Shown here: positions 43,154-52,821 of the stretch, one piece after another
Position numbering within the stretch: position 1 is the first letter of the stretch
Layout of the letters: every line of letters starts with the position of its first letter
NCBI RefSeq assembly: GCF_007273535.1
Contig: NZ_RIBP01000001.1
Location: 558,001 to 622,000 of the forward strand
Length of the DNA stretch: 64,000 nt
Origin: Niallia circulans
GTDB taxonomy: Bacteria; Bacillota; Bacilli; Bacillales; Cytobacillaceae
Direction of reading: 5' to 3'
Notes under the pieces: generated by a model
Told to the model about the DNA's origin: nothing
Seen by the model: only the letters and a program-made list of their open reading frames with translations
Database searches by the model: none
Translations under genes and position numbers: made by a program

Positions 43154-44008
43154 TTGAAACAAATAAAATATTACACGTCAATAGTGGTTGGCACTCTTAT
43201 TATTTCTTTAGCATTTACCCTGTTACAGAGCCCGAATCAAATTGCCTCTGGAGGGCTAACAGGAGCATCATTAATTTTAAGCAATATATTACACTTACCT
43301 TCATCCTTGGTTTTATGGGGGGCTACCATATTTTTATTATTAATCTGCTCTTACTTTTTAGGAATACAATCGTTGGTAAAATCTATTGTCGGTTCCTTGT
43401 TAATACCGCTTTTCGTCTATTTAACGAATGGGATGCCTGTTCTTACAAATGATCCATTATTAGCATCGATATTCGGCGGATTAGGTGTTGGGATTGGATT
43501 AGGAATTGTGTTCCGTGCAGGTGGTAATACGGGCGGATTTACATTAATTGCACAATTGCTTTTTCAGTTAAAATCGGTCAAGCACAGTACAACCGTACTA
43601 TGCTTGGATGCATTTGTCATGATTGCTGGAGGAATAGTGTTTTCACCAGAGAATGCATTGTACGCCTTAGTTGGAGCCTTCATTACACGTAAAACAATGG
43701 ATATTATCCAAGGTAAAAAGAAGGGGTCAAAAGTTGCGTACATTATCTCTTCAATGGAGTATGAACAGGAAATAAGCAATAAGGTTCTACATAGGCTTGA
43801 CAGAGGCTTAACAAAAATGACAGGGTCTGGCGGTTACACAAATTCGGAAAGAATTATTATGATGATTGTCCTTGATCCATCGAAAGTAAATGACCTGAAA
43901 AACCTGGTACAAAGTGTAGATAATCAAGCCTTTATTATAATGAGTGATGCAACTGAAGTGTATGGTGAAGGGTTTAATTCTGCAGGACTTTCATTAGGAA
44001 AAGGTTAG
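43154..44008 (+). CDS. YitT-family membrane protein (DUF161/DUF2179)
   Basis: A 284-residue protein with six helices in the N-terminal 190 residues (NQIASGGLTGASLILSNIL, GLGVGIGLGIVFRAGGNTGGF) and a cytosolic C-terminal DUF2179 domain (HRLDRGLTKMTGSGGYTNSE, QAFIIMSDATEVYGEGF). This is the standard YitT architecture, found in several copies in Bacillaceae; function is unknown. TTG start at 43154 with AAAGGTGGG upstream. An inverted repeat AAAGCG-TTAATT-CGCTTT at 43081-43098, overlapping a weak cre-like sequence, lies in the promoter region. Confidence 0.9.
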   Translation: MKQIKYYTSIVVGTLIISLAFTLLQSPNQIASGGLTGASLILSNILHLPSSLVLWGATIFLLLICSYFLGIQSLVKSIVGSLLIPLFVYLTNGMPVLTNDPLLASIFGGLGVGIGLGIVFRAGGNTGGFTLIAQLLFQLKSVKHSTTVLCLDAFVMIAGGIVFSPENALYALVGAFITRKTMDIIQGKKKGSKVAYIISSMEYEQEISNKVLHRLDRGLTKMTGSGGYTNSERIIMMIVLDPSKVNDLKNLVQSVDNQAFIIMSDATEVYGEGFNSAGLSLGKG

Positions 44009-44128
44009 ACTTATGTACCAAAGTGTCATAAAGGAATGAGTAAAGCTGATATAGAATACTTATTAATAATAAGTAAGGGCAATATAATAAATATCTACTT
44101 TTGAAATTAGTTTATGAAGGGCTGATGA

Positions 44129-44557
44129 ATGATGAAAATATCAACAACATGGAAAGGCGGGATGGCGTTTTTAGGGAAAACGCCATCTGGACATGAATTA
44201 AAAATGGATGCTGCAGAACAAGTAGGTGGCAATGATACAGGAGCCAGACCAACAGAATTACTTCTTCAAGCAGTCGCAGGTTGTACTGGAATAGATATCG
44301 TCTCTATCCTCAAAAAAATGCGCTTAGAATTAGTTTCCTTCGAAATGGAATTGAACGGTACACGTGCAGAGGAGTATCCACAACGTTTTACAGACGTTCA
44401 TATTCACTACTCACTTGAAGGTGATTTGCCCGAAGAAAAGGTAGTGCGTGCTATTCAGCTTTCAAAGGATAAATATTGTTCTGTCTCTAATTCCATAAAT
44501 GCGACTATCACTGTCAGCTATTCCATTAATGATACGGAGCGCAAACAGCTGTCGTAA
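44129..44557 (+). CDS. OsmC-family protein
   Basis: A 142-residue protein with the OsmC/Ohr fold. GMAFLGKTPSGHELKMDA, GARPTELLLQAVAGCTGIDIVSILKKM contains the first conserved cysteine; KDKYCSVSNSI near the C-terminus holds the second. These two cysteines form the peroxidatic pair in OsmC hydroperoxide reductases, so it probably reduces organic peroxides. Two adjacent ATG codons (44129, 44132) can start it. Monocistronic by appearance. Confidence 0.9.
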   Translation: MMKISTTWKGGMAFLGKTPSGHELKMDAAEQVGGNDTGARPTELLLQAVAGCTGIDIVSILKKMRLELVSFEMELNGTRAEEYPQRFTDVHIHYSLEGDLPEEKVVRAIQLSKDKYCSVSNSINATITVSYSINDTERKQLS

Positions 44558-44649
44558 TTTAATGATTAATTTCGTGGAAAAAATGGTATCCTCTCCTTCC
44601 TGCAGCATACAATCCTCCTATATAATAAATTTTATTGGAGACGTAAAAA

Positions 44650-45081
44650 ATGAAGGAAGGGCGAATTCGAGCCATTGTTATATGTGTTTTTAGCAGAAAT
44701 GATACGATCCTTTTAAGTGAAGGCTTTGATGAGGTTAAACAGGAGTATTATTACCTGCCAATTGGCGGTGGAATTGAATTTGGAGAAACAAGTAAGGAAG
44801 CTTTAATTCGGGAAGTAAAAGAGGAAATTAATGCAAAGGTAGACCATATAAAGTATTTAGGGACAACCTGCAAACATCTTTGCATACAATGGGATGCTTG
44901 GACATGAAATGGTAACAGTTTACGATGCTAAGTTTGCAGATGTATTATTTTATGAAAAACCTGTACTTTCGGCCAGGAGGATAATGGGGGAATATTTACA
45001 TTGCTATGGAAACCAATCGGTGATTTTGAAACAGGGATGTTAAGATTAGTCCCAGAGAATTTACTGCAGTTGCTGTATTAA
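44650..45081 (+). pseudogene. NUDIX hydrolase broken by two frameshifts
   Basis: Starts as a good NUDIX protein (MKEGRIRAIVICVFSRNDTI), with the box as GGGIEFGETSKEALIREVKEEI, intact over the catalytic REVKEE. Near 44870 the frame shifts: the original continuation (FAYNGMLGHEMVTVYDAKFA) is in another frame, and a second shift near 44985 leads to IFTLLWKPIGDFETGMLRLV and a stop at 45081. The first frame ends early at codon 86. The two lesions mean it is probably inactive. Confidence 0.75.
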
Positions 45082-45162
45082 GCTTAATACTTGGAATAAA
45101 TTTCTCCTTCTTTACAAAATATATATATAAATATTATTCATCGAATTAAGGTGGGTTGATTT

Positions 45163-45609
45163 ATGTATGTATTATGGATCACTTTTGCTGTATTGATTAT
45201 TTTCCTTTTTGTTATGCCGAAAACGTTGACGTGGCGGGGAAATATCCTTGTCATTCCACTTGTAAGCTATTGTGCATGGATTGCGCATTTCCTTGTCGCA
45301 GTTAAACTTGATTTTGTAGATTTCGGTCCAACGAAAGAGGTAGAGTATTCGGATTTTTTTCTAGTGACACTTACCCCTCCATTACTGGCGATTACATACT
45401 TAAATTACTTAAAAAATAAACATTATATTATGTATGCTGTTATTTGGTCGGTAGTATCTTTTTTTATTGAGTATTTACTATCTCAATCAGGATTTATGAA
45501 GCATCATGAGTGGAAATTATGGTACTCCTTGCCTGTATATCTTCTTTCCTATTTAGGATTAAAAGTAGTGTACAATAAATTAATAAAATGTCCTTCGCGG
45601 GATTCGTGA
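45163..45609 (+). CDS. CBO0543-family membrane protein
   Basis: A 148-residue membrane protein with about five helices and the family pattern (VMPKTLTWRGNILVIPLVSY; LDFVDFGPTKEVEYSDFFLV; FMKHHEWKLWYSLPVYLLSYLG). It is a distant relative of the tandem pair at 31714-32669. RBS AAGGTGGG. No functional partner nearby. Confidence 0.7.
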   Translation: MYVLWITFAVLIIFLFVMPKTLTWRGNILVIPLVSYCAWIAHFLVAVKLDFVDFGPTKEVEYSDFFLVTLTPPLLAITYLNYLKNKHYIMYAVIWSVVSFFIEYLLSQSGFMKHHEWKLWYSLPVYLLSYLGLKVVYNKLIKCPSRDS

Positions 45610-45702
45610 AATAAATGACATATGTAAAGTTAACTTGCTAATTGCGTTGAATTGACTTGAAATTATTCCTATTGAATCCAGTAAATTCCATGTTATAATA
45701 AT

Positions 45703-45770
45703 AGTGTAACTGTCGCATAAAATGTGGCGAATAAAAGAACTTCCACTCGTCCTACGTGGAAGTTTTTTTA
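45703..45770 (+). ncRNA. Candidate small RNA or 5' leader with terminator
   Basis: TTGAAT-N16-TATAAT at 45672-45699 is a good SigA-type promoter. The transcript it predicts has a first hairpin GTCGCAT / ATGTGGC (wobble-paired) and a second, AACTTCCAC / GTGGAAGTT followed by T7, an intrinsic terminator. It ends about 28 bp before a small membrane-protein gene, so it could be an independent short RNA or a regulatory leader. Confidence 0.4.
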
Positions 45771-45797
45771 TATTCAGTATTTATAAATAGGAGAGAA

Positions 45798-46001
45798 ATG
45801 ATGAGACTTGTTGGACTTGTTATTGCAATTATTTCCATTATTATTGTATTTTTTCAATATAATTTTGCAGTATTACTCTTTGGTACGGCATTAATCTTTT
45901 TTGGGATAGCCGATTATAGATCAAAAAACAGAACCATTTCATACATCTTTATGACTTCTGGGCTTGTATTTATTATAGGAATCTTGATTATAGGTCTTTA
46001 A
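45798..46001 (+). CDS. Small membrane protein (67 residues)
   Basis: MMRLVGLVIAIISIIIVFFQ starts at 45798 behind AGGAGAG; a longer frame from 45756 overlaps the preceding terminator and is not credible. Two hydrophobic helices are joined by DYRSKNRT. No known family. It is followed by a hairpin at 46054-46090. Confidence 0.65.
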   Translation: MMRLVGLVIAIISIIIVFFQYNFAVLLFGTALIFFGIADYRSKNRTISYIFMTSGLVFIIGILIIGL

Positions 46002-46053
46002 TGTCTGCTGGTACGATTTTTGTGGCTAGGAATTTGGATTTTAGTCTAGGTTG

Positions 46054-46090
46054 AAACCGAACTATTTTATCAATTAATAGTTCGGTTTTT
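46054..46090 (+). terminator. Terminator after the small membrane protein
   Basis: AAACCGAACTATT / AATAGTTCGGTTTTT. The stem sequence is nearly the same as the hairpin in the three MITE copies, so this may be a MITE relic used as a terminator. Confidence 0.8.
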
Positions 46091-46215
46091 GCATTTTCTG
46101 TATTATGTGTTTTGTCTATTCTGAAATAAATGGATAAATAATGGGGGAACGTGGTTTCTGACACGGACAAGCAATAATATACTGTAATGAAAATGTATGA
46201 GTGAAAGGAGAGATT

Positions 46216-46686
46216 ATGATGCAATTTAGCTTTGATGTTAAGTTGTTTGAAAAGCACAAACAGTGTAAAAAGCATGCTCATTCTCAGAAACATAAACTAT
46301 TATATGAAGACAAGCATCAGGACTATTATCCAGCGGTAGATAAGGCTGTTTCTGAAATGCATTTGCCTCCAAGCCGCCCAACTAATAAACAAGGAGTGGA
46401 AACAACCGCAGTTATAGAAGAGGTGCATGAACCTATTGAAGCCCCGGCAGAAGAAATATTGCAGAATGCGCTGTATTTTCCGATTGGAAAAGAAGGACGC
46501 TTTGTTGGCATAACACTGGGCACAACGGTGACTGTTTACACAGAAAACAGTGTGTATCCTGCTCTCACAGGCTATTTTCAAGGGATTATTTCAGATGCCA
46601 AAGAAGAAACGGTATTAATTTTAGCTAACGGTAACCTTTTCCGTATCCCTGTTATAGAAATTAATTTTGTAACTATTGGCTCTTAA
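46216..46686 (+). CDS. Hypothetical protein with DUF2642-like C-terminus
   Basis: A 156-residue protein, starting at the ATG 46216 behind AAAGGAGAG. The first 60 residues are rich in His and Lys (KHKQCKKHAHSQKHK). A flexible acidic linker follows (EEVHEPIEAPAEE). The last 65 residues form a small beta-barrel (GRFVGITLGTTVTVYTENSV ... GYFQGIISDAKEETVLILAN) resembling DUF2642 domains of Bacillus spore-associated proteins. A metal-binding His cluster is possible. Function unknown. Confidence 0.6.
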   Translation: MMQFSFDVKLFEKHKQCKKHAHSQKHKLLYEDKHQDYYPAVDKAVSEMHLPPSRPTNKQGVETTAVIEEVHEPIEAPAEEILQNALYFPIGKEGRFVGITLGTTVTVYTENSVYPALTGYFQGIISDAKEETVLILANGNLFRIPVIEINFVTIGS

Positions 46687-46915
46687 TGTTTAACAACTAA
46701 TTGTTTAAATATATTCCTTCACATTTCACAAGGAAGCCTTCTATCAAAATCAGGGAAACTAACTAAATAAGTTTAGTAGATGCATGTTATCGTGCATCTT
46801 TCTTTTTGTTACTGTAAGAATAGCGGAAAAATGAAACCCTTTACAATTATTGAACGTATATAACCAATATGCACAATAGGAAATAGAACAAGTATTATAA
46901 AATGGAGGTATTTTA

Positions 46916-47500
46916 ATGGTTTATGTTATTCCTTGGAATTTTAACTCAATTATGCAAAGCACTACTGACATTGCTGTTCCAATTTTAGATGAACAAGCAA
47001 ACGAAATAGGAAAAATGGAATTAACATTTGGACTGTTTTCGAGAAAAAAGGAAGAGGGTAATTTATTTTCAAAAAAAGAGGTTTTGGTAAGACAAAACTG
47101 TATTAGCCTGCAAGACAATAACAAGGAGAATTGTGTTAATATAACTTGCCATACACGCCCCAGAACAATAGGTAATCAAGTATTAAAAAGAAAAGTTGAA
47201 TATATTCATAATGAAGAGAGCCATATATTTAACATTGATTATCTTAATGAAACAGCAAAATATTTCTATCAGTTTGTTTTCGAGGACGACACATATCAAG
47301 TATTTTTTGACGATGATGGCACAACATTTAAAATTCAAAAAAACAAAGCTTTTGTTGCTAAATTTGAACAGGGCAGTAATAATATACAAAATTATGAAAT
47401 AGAGGCTCAATACGAAAACCATGCATGGTTGTGGCTCGCTTTGTTTGTTCATTTGTATTATAACTTTCCAAGAAATAATGGTATTATATTTCGAAGCTAA
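46916..47500 (+). CDS. Tubby C-terminal-like/LURP-one-type hypothetical protein
   Basis: A 194-residue protein dominated by beta strands (DIAVPILDEQANEIGKMELT; ESHIFNIDYLNETAKYFYQF; DTYQVFFDDDGTTFKIQKNK; YEIEAQYENHAWLWLALFVH), with one hydrophobic helix near the C-terminus. This pattern resembles the tubby C-terminal-like domain of small Bacillus proteins such as YxjI. RBS TGGAGG. The family match is from overall look only. Confidence 0.55.
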   Translation: MVYVIPWNFNSIMQSTTDIAVPILDEQANEIGKMELTFGLFSRKKEEGNLFSKKEVLVRQNCISLQDNNKENCVNITCHTRPRTIGNQVLKRKVEYIHNEESHIFNIDYLNETAKYFYQFVFEDDTYQVFFDDDGTTFKIQKNKAFVAKFEQGSNNIQNYEIEAQYENHAWLWLALFVHLYYNFPRNNGIIFRS

Positions 47501-47539
47501 TTATTATACAAGCAAAAAAACGACTACATATGAGTGCTG

Positions 47540-47587
47540 CACCCCAAAAGTTGGAGTTAAAATCTAACTTTTGGGGTGTTTGTTTTT
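47540..47587 (+). terminator. Strong hairpin, possibly built from an IS end
   Basis: CACCCCAAAAGTT / AACTTTTGGGGTG, 13 bp perfect, with T-rich tail GTTTGTTTTT. It works as a terminator for the tubby-like gene. The arm sequence resembles terminal inverted repeats of some IS3-family elements and may be a relic of one. The next 260 bp before the GPH symporter show no ORF. Confidence 0.75.
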
Positions 47588-47849
47588 ACTGTTTTTCACC
47601 TGAGAAACTATTATGCACTATAAACCTATCATAAATAAGCAGACAAATATATGCATAATTCTGAACCAGTGTTCCTTAGACAGGCTTAATAACAGAATCA
47701 AAGCTTATTTTCTATCGTGCTGTAAGTGTCAGCTTTTGTTTAGTTAGCAAGTTAGTTGGGAATAAGTAACTATCCTTAAGGTTTATAAAGCTTACTAGAA
47801 CACAAATACATACTATTTTTGGACAGGCATCGAAAGGGAAGGAGCTTAT

Positions 47850-49388
47850 ATGAAGAACAATCAAAAGAAAATTACAATCCCAAGAAGTATAGGCTATGGA
47901 TTAACGGATATTATGGGGGGCGGAGCATTTACAATTATTTCAGCATGGCTGCTGTATTACTACACTACCTTTGTTGGATTAACTCCTGTTGAGGGAGCTT
48001 CTATCATTGCGATTGCTCGTATCGTTGATGCGATTGTCAGCCTCGCCATTGGCAGCATAACAGATAATTTCTATAAATATAAGATCGGCAGGAAATTTGG
48101 CAGGAGAAGATTCTTTCTTTTAATTGGTGCTCCTTTAATGTTTACTTATATTTTGCTTTGGGTTACAGGCATGAATTACTGGTATTATTTAGTTAGTTAT
48201 TTATTATTTGAAATAGTGATGGCATTAGTATTAATCCCGTGGGAAACATTACCGTCTGAAATGACAAAAGACTTTAATGGGCGAACGAAATTATCGACAG
48301 CCAGAATGTTCTTGTCCAGTTTAGGTGTGTTCCTGGCGACATTTATTCCTGGAAGGCTAATTGCGTTCTTTGGTGAAGACAATGGCTATGCATATTTTAT
48401 TAATGCTGTTATTTTTGCGATTATATTTGCAATTTGTATCTTCATTTCTTATAAGGTTACTTGGGAAAAACAACTGAGTCCTGAAGAAGAAAAAGAATGG
48501 ATAAATAGAAGTAAAACAAGCAAACGAAAAGGTCGGAAAGAATTGCTTGCAGCCTTTTCCGAAACGGTAAAAGCTTATATTTCCACTTTAAAAATCAGAA
48601 GTTTCAGAAAACACTTAATGATCTACTTATTTTCCTATACGGCAAAGGATGTATTTAATGCTGTATTTGTTTACTTCTGTGTATTTGCATTAAGTATTTC
48701 TTCGTCAGTTGCAGGAAACATGCTTTCTTTAAGTATCATTGGTATTCCTATTACTATTGTTGCTGGTTTCCTTATGATTAAAATAGGTCCAAACAGTTTA
48801 TATAAGGTTTCTTATAGTTTGATGATTATGTGTTTAGCAGCATTTTATGCTGTTTATGTGATAAAACCAGACTCGATGATCATGTACGTATTTATTATTT
48901 CGGCTATTTATCAAATAGGTAGAGCAGTACTAGACTTTACTCCTTGGAATGTATTCCCGTTTATTCCGGATATTGATGAGATTGTAACACAACAGCGACG
49001 TGAAGGTGTTTTTGCTGCAGTAATGACATTTACTAGAAAAAGTACTGTCGCGCTGGCCACCTTCTTTGTAGGGGTAATATTACAATTTGGTGGTTACACT
49101 GCAGGGGCAACGACCCAATCATCTCAGGCAGTTCAAACGATTGTATATACGATGGTAATCGGTTCTTCATTGCTTCTTATAGCAGCGTTAGCAGTTGTAT
49201 TTACCTTTAAGTTAAACAAAAATACACATCAAATATTAGTGGCGGAGATTGACCGATTAAAAAATAACGGCTCTAAAAGAGAGGTTGACCCAGAAACACG
49301 TGCAGTTGTTGAAAACTTGACTGGATATAAATATGAAGATGTTTGGAAGGAAACGAAGGAAGATTCGATAAAATCTGCTTGCGGTTAA
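47850..49388 (+). CDS. GPH-family (MelB-like) sugar:cation symporter
   Basis: A 512-residue membrane protein with 12 helices. The family signatures are IPRSIGYGLTDIMGGGAFTI, IVDAIVSLAIGSITDNF with the cation-binding acidic residues, and RRRFFLLIGAPLMFTYILLW. GPH carriers take up melibiose, raffinose, xylosides or glucuronides with Na+ or H+. The C-terminal 50 residues are a charged cytosolic tail. RBS AAGGAG. A GH36 alpha-galactosidase lies 3.4 kb downstream, so an alpha-galactoside such as melibiose is a fair guess. Confidence 0.9.
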   Translation: MKNNQKKITIPRSIGYGLTDIMGGGAFTIISAWLLYYYTTFVGLTPVEGASIIAIARIVDAIVSLAIGSITDNFYKYKIGRKFGRRRFFLLIGAPLMFTYILLWVTGMNYWYYLVSYLLFEIVMALVLIPWETLPSEMTKDFNGRTKLSTARMFLSSLGVFLATFIPGRLIAFFGEDNGYAYFINAVIFAIIFAICIFISYKVTWEKQLSPEEEKEWINRSKTSKRKGRKELLAAFSETVKAYISTLKIRSFRKHLMIYLFSYTAKDVFNAVFVYFCVFALSISSSVAGNMLSLSIIGIPITIVAGFLMIKIGPNSLYKVSYSLMIMCLAAFYAVYVIKPDSMIMYVFIISAIYQIGRAVLDFTPWNVFPFIPDIDEIVTQQRREGVFAAVMTFTRKSTVALATFFVGVILQFGGYTAGATTQSSQAVQTIVYTMVIGSSLLLIAALAVVFTFKLNKNTHQILVAEIDRLKNNGSKREVDPETRAVVENLTGYKYEDVWKETKEDSIKSACG

Positions 49389-49402
49389 TATCCGCATATT
49401 AA

Positions 49403-49455
49403 AAGCTGCCAAAGGACATTGTTGTGTGAAAGTAGACAATCCTTTGGCTTTTTCC
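49403..49455 (+). terminator. Terminator of the GPH symporter gene
   Basis: GCCAAAGGA / TCCTTTGGC stem followed by TTTTTCC. Confidence 0.85.
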
Positions 49456-49540
49456 TTGTCTATATAGCTTAGGGAAAACAACCTGACCAGTGACATGAAG
49501 AGGAGCAGTTTTTCATACTATATTTTTGGGGGTGGAAAAA

Positions 49541-49984
49541 ATGCCGCGAGTAAATTATAAAAGCTCGGATGTAGATTTAATGGCACGGATGATGAGAGCA
49601 GAAGCAGAAGGTGAAGGACAACAAGGAATGTTGTATGTTGGCAATGTTATTGTGAACCGCTTGAAAGCAAATTGCTCTGATTTTGAAGGATTGCGAACAA
49701 TTCCACAGGTAATATACCAAGTTCAAGGAAATAATTATTCATTTGAGGCAGTACAAAAAGGCAATGTTTTTTATCAAAGAGCGAGAACAGCTGAAAAAAA
49801 ACTAGCAAAAAAGAACTTGGATTATTGGCGAGATCATCCAGGGAAATATGCACTTTGGTATTTTAATCCATATGCTCCATGCCCACCAACTTGGTACGGT
49901 CAGCCTCAATCCGGTCAATATAAAAATCACTGTTATTATGAACCGAAGGCAGGTACATGCGAAAGTGTTTATACAGGAGGATAA
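49541..49984 (+). CDS. cwlJ: Spore cortex-lytic hydrolase CwlJ
   Basis: A 147-residue protein that follows B. subtilis CwlJ closely: VDLMARMMRAEAEGEGQQGML with the catalytic-type Glu, VGNVIVNRLKANCSDFEGLR, FYQRARTAEKKLA, ALWYFNPYAPCPPTWYGQPQ and HCYYEPKAGTCESVY. CwlJ sits in the spore coat and degrades cortex peptidoglycan during germination. The ATG at 49541 follows GGGGGTGG; a longer TTG frame uses those ribosome-site bases and is rejected. No gerQ beside it. Confidence 0.95.
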   Translation: MPRVNYKSSDVDLMARMMRAEAEGEGQQGMLYVGNVIVNRLKANCSDFEGLRTIPQVIYQVQGNNYSFEAVQKGNVFYQRARTAEKKLAKKNLDYWRDHPGKYALWYFNPYAPCPPTWYGQPQSGQYKNHCYYEPKAGTCESVYTGG

Positions 49985-50006
49985 GGCAAGGCTTCCATAC
50001 CAATTT

Positions 50007-50045
50007 AAGGGATATTCCTGAATAAGCAGGTAATCCCTTTTTTTA
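50007..50045 (+). terminator. Terminator of cwlJ
   Basis: AAGGGAT / ATCCCTT outer stem, CCTG / CAGG inner stem, T7. Confidence 0.8.
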
Positions 50046-50171
50046 TTAGTTTAAGAGGGTACGTGCGCTGTGTTAGACTCATAATCTCTCTATCTATTTT
50101 ATATGTATATGTATATAATAATGGTGTGTATGACACGAAATAAGTTTAGTTATAAAATTTAGGAGATTACA

Positions 50172-51416
50172 ATGCATTTTCAATACAACCAGCTCCTGCT
50201 GCAAATGTTAATCGTTCAAATTCCTATTATTCTCTATTTAGTGTTAGCAAATGGCCGAATAGATGAGAAGAAGGAAAAAGTCATGTGGGGAATATTTTGT
50301 ACTATAACATTGGCACTATCTATTACGTTTTCGATTATCCTTGATGGAGTTCGTCTTGATGCTCGTATGGTGCCGTGGTATTTAGCCTTTATATACGGGG
50401 GAACAGGTGCAGGAATATTTGTTTCCATTTCGTTCTTTTGTGTTCGTTCCTTATTTGGTGGAATTGGTATGATTCCTTCCTTTGTGGCAATGTTAATTTC
50501 TATTATGTTTATTTTCGTTGCTCAGAAGAAGTTTCATTTTTTACCAGTTAAGAAGAAAATTTATTTATCTGTCTTATATGTGACTATTTCTTCTGCCATG
50601 CTGCCGTTCATTGCGGTATTATTCGGCAACGATATAATGACGATGACAATATTATTAAATTATCTTTTGTTTATCCTAGTCAACGGTATTCTCGCTTGGT
50701 TTTCGATCTATTTAATTGAGTCACACCGTGAAAAGGTACTGTTAAGAAAAGAAGTTCAAAGAAATGAAAAAATGCAGGTTGTTGGAGAGCTTGCTGCAAG
50801 TGTTGCCCATGAAATAAGAAATCCAATGACAAGTATTAAAGGCTTTTTACAGCTTCTCCATACTGCTGACAATTTAACAGAACCGCAAAAAGAGTACTTA
50901 AAAATAAGTTTAGAAGAAATAAATAGAGCAAATGAAATAATTTCTGATTATCTCTCTTTAGGGAAAAATCAAACAAGAAAAAAACATAGTGTTTTGGATT
51001 TAGAGCTAGAAGCAAAAAAATCAATCTCTTCTCTATCTTCCTATGCACTTATGAGCAATGTGGAGATTTCCTTAGAAGTAGATGGACGAGCGGTCATTTT
51101 GGGGAATTCATCCCAGATTCAGCAAATGTTTATCAACATAATCAAAAACTCCATTGAAGCAGCTGCGAAAAATGTTCATGTAACAATCAGCCAGAATAAG
51201 AAGCAGGTTGATATCTTTATTGTAGATGACGGAGAAGGCCTAACAACAGACCAAATCGATAAGCTTGGTTTGCCATTTTACTCAACTAAGGAAAAGGGGA
51301 CAGGCTTAGGATTAATGGTAACACTTCAAATAATTGGTGAGATGGGAGGAAAATGGCGCGTAACAAGCGATAAAAAGAATGGGACGATTTTCCAAATTAC
51401 TTTTCATGAAATTTAA
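50172..51416 (+). CDS. KinB-like membrane sensor histidine kinase (second copy)
   Basis: A 414-residue kinase with six N-terminal helices, the 5TM-LYT segment DGVRLDARMVPWYLAFIYGGTG, and the catalytic core VAHEIRNPMTSIKGFLQLLH, IKNSIEAAAKNV, DDGEGLT and GTGLGLMVTLQII. It is a clear paralogue of 34808-36061 (same layout; both have the HEIRNPM box) and also resembles B. subtilis KinB. No response regulator is adjacent. RBS AGGAGAT. The cwlJ neighbour fits a sporulation context. Confidence 0.88.
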   Translation: MHFQYNQLLLQMLIVQIPIILYLVLANGRIDEKKEKVMWGIFCTITLALSITFSIILDGVRLDARMVPWYLAFIYGGTGAGIFVSISFFCVRSLFGGIGMIPSFVAMLISIMFIFVAQKKFHFLPVKKKIYLSVLYVTISSAMLPFIAVLFGNDIMTMTILLNYLLFILVNGILAWFSIYLIESHREKVLLRKEVQRNEKMQVVGELAASVAHEIRNPMTSIKGFLQLLHTADNLTEPQKEYLKISLEEINRANEIISDYLSLGKNQTRKKHSVLDLELEAKKSISSLSSYALMSNVEISLEVDGRAVILGNSSQIQQMFINIIKNSIEAAAKNVHVTISQNKKQVDIFIVDDGEGLTTDQIDKLGLPFYSTKEKGTGLGLMVTLQIIGEMGGKWRVTSDKKNGTIFQITFHEI

Positions 51417-51426
51417 CAAAATACTG

Positions 51427-51471
51427 AATAAAGCGGCATTCCAATATAAAGGAAAGCCGCTTTATTTTTTT
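51427..51471 (+). terminator. Terminator of the second KinB-like gene
   Basis: AATAAAGCGGC / GCCGCTTTATT with an inner TTCC / GGAA pair and T8. Confidence 0.85.
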
Positions 51472-51650
51472 CTTATACTTATCAAATCTATTAAAAAAAT
51501 GCTTGAATGTAAGTAAATGTTTAGTAAATATAAGTTGATATCTAGATTAGAACTTGATATTTTTTACGTTGATTTAGTAATTAAATTCTAATTTTACTTA
51601 TAAAATAAGTGTAAAGACAAATATTTAACTGTTTTTTTTTAGAATCTATT

Positions 51651-51666
51651 GAATGTAAGCGCATTC
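51651..51666. promoter_or_regulatory. LacI-type operator or degenerate cre upstream of the alpha-galactosidase operon
   Basis: GAATGTAAGCGCATTC is an imperfect palindrome with a central GC-containing core like LacI/GalR operators. It misses the cre consensus at two places. It lies about 60 bp before the LacI-family gene, suggesting autoregulation. Confidence 0.45.
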
Positions 51667-51694
51667 CGTGTTATATTTTCGTTAGAATATTTAG

Positions 51695-52750
<1,056 letters not shown>

Positions 52751-52821
52751 CGAATTATCTATTATTTAAATGTTTTGGAAAAGTAAACAGTGTGACTATT
52801 AATAGAGGGAGTTGGCCGTTT

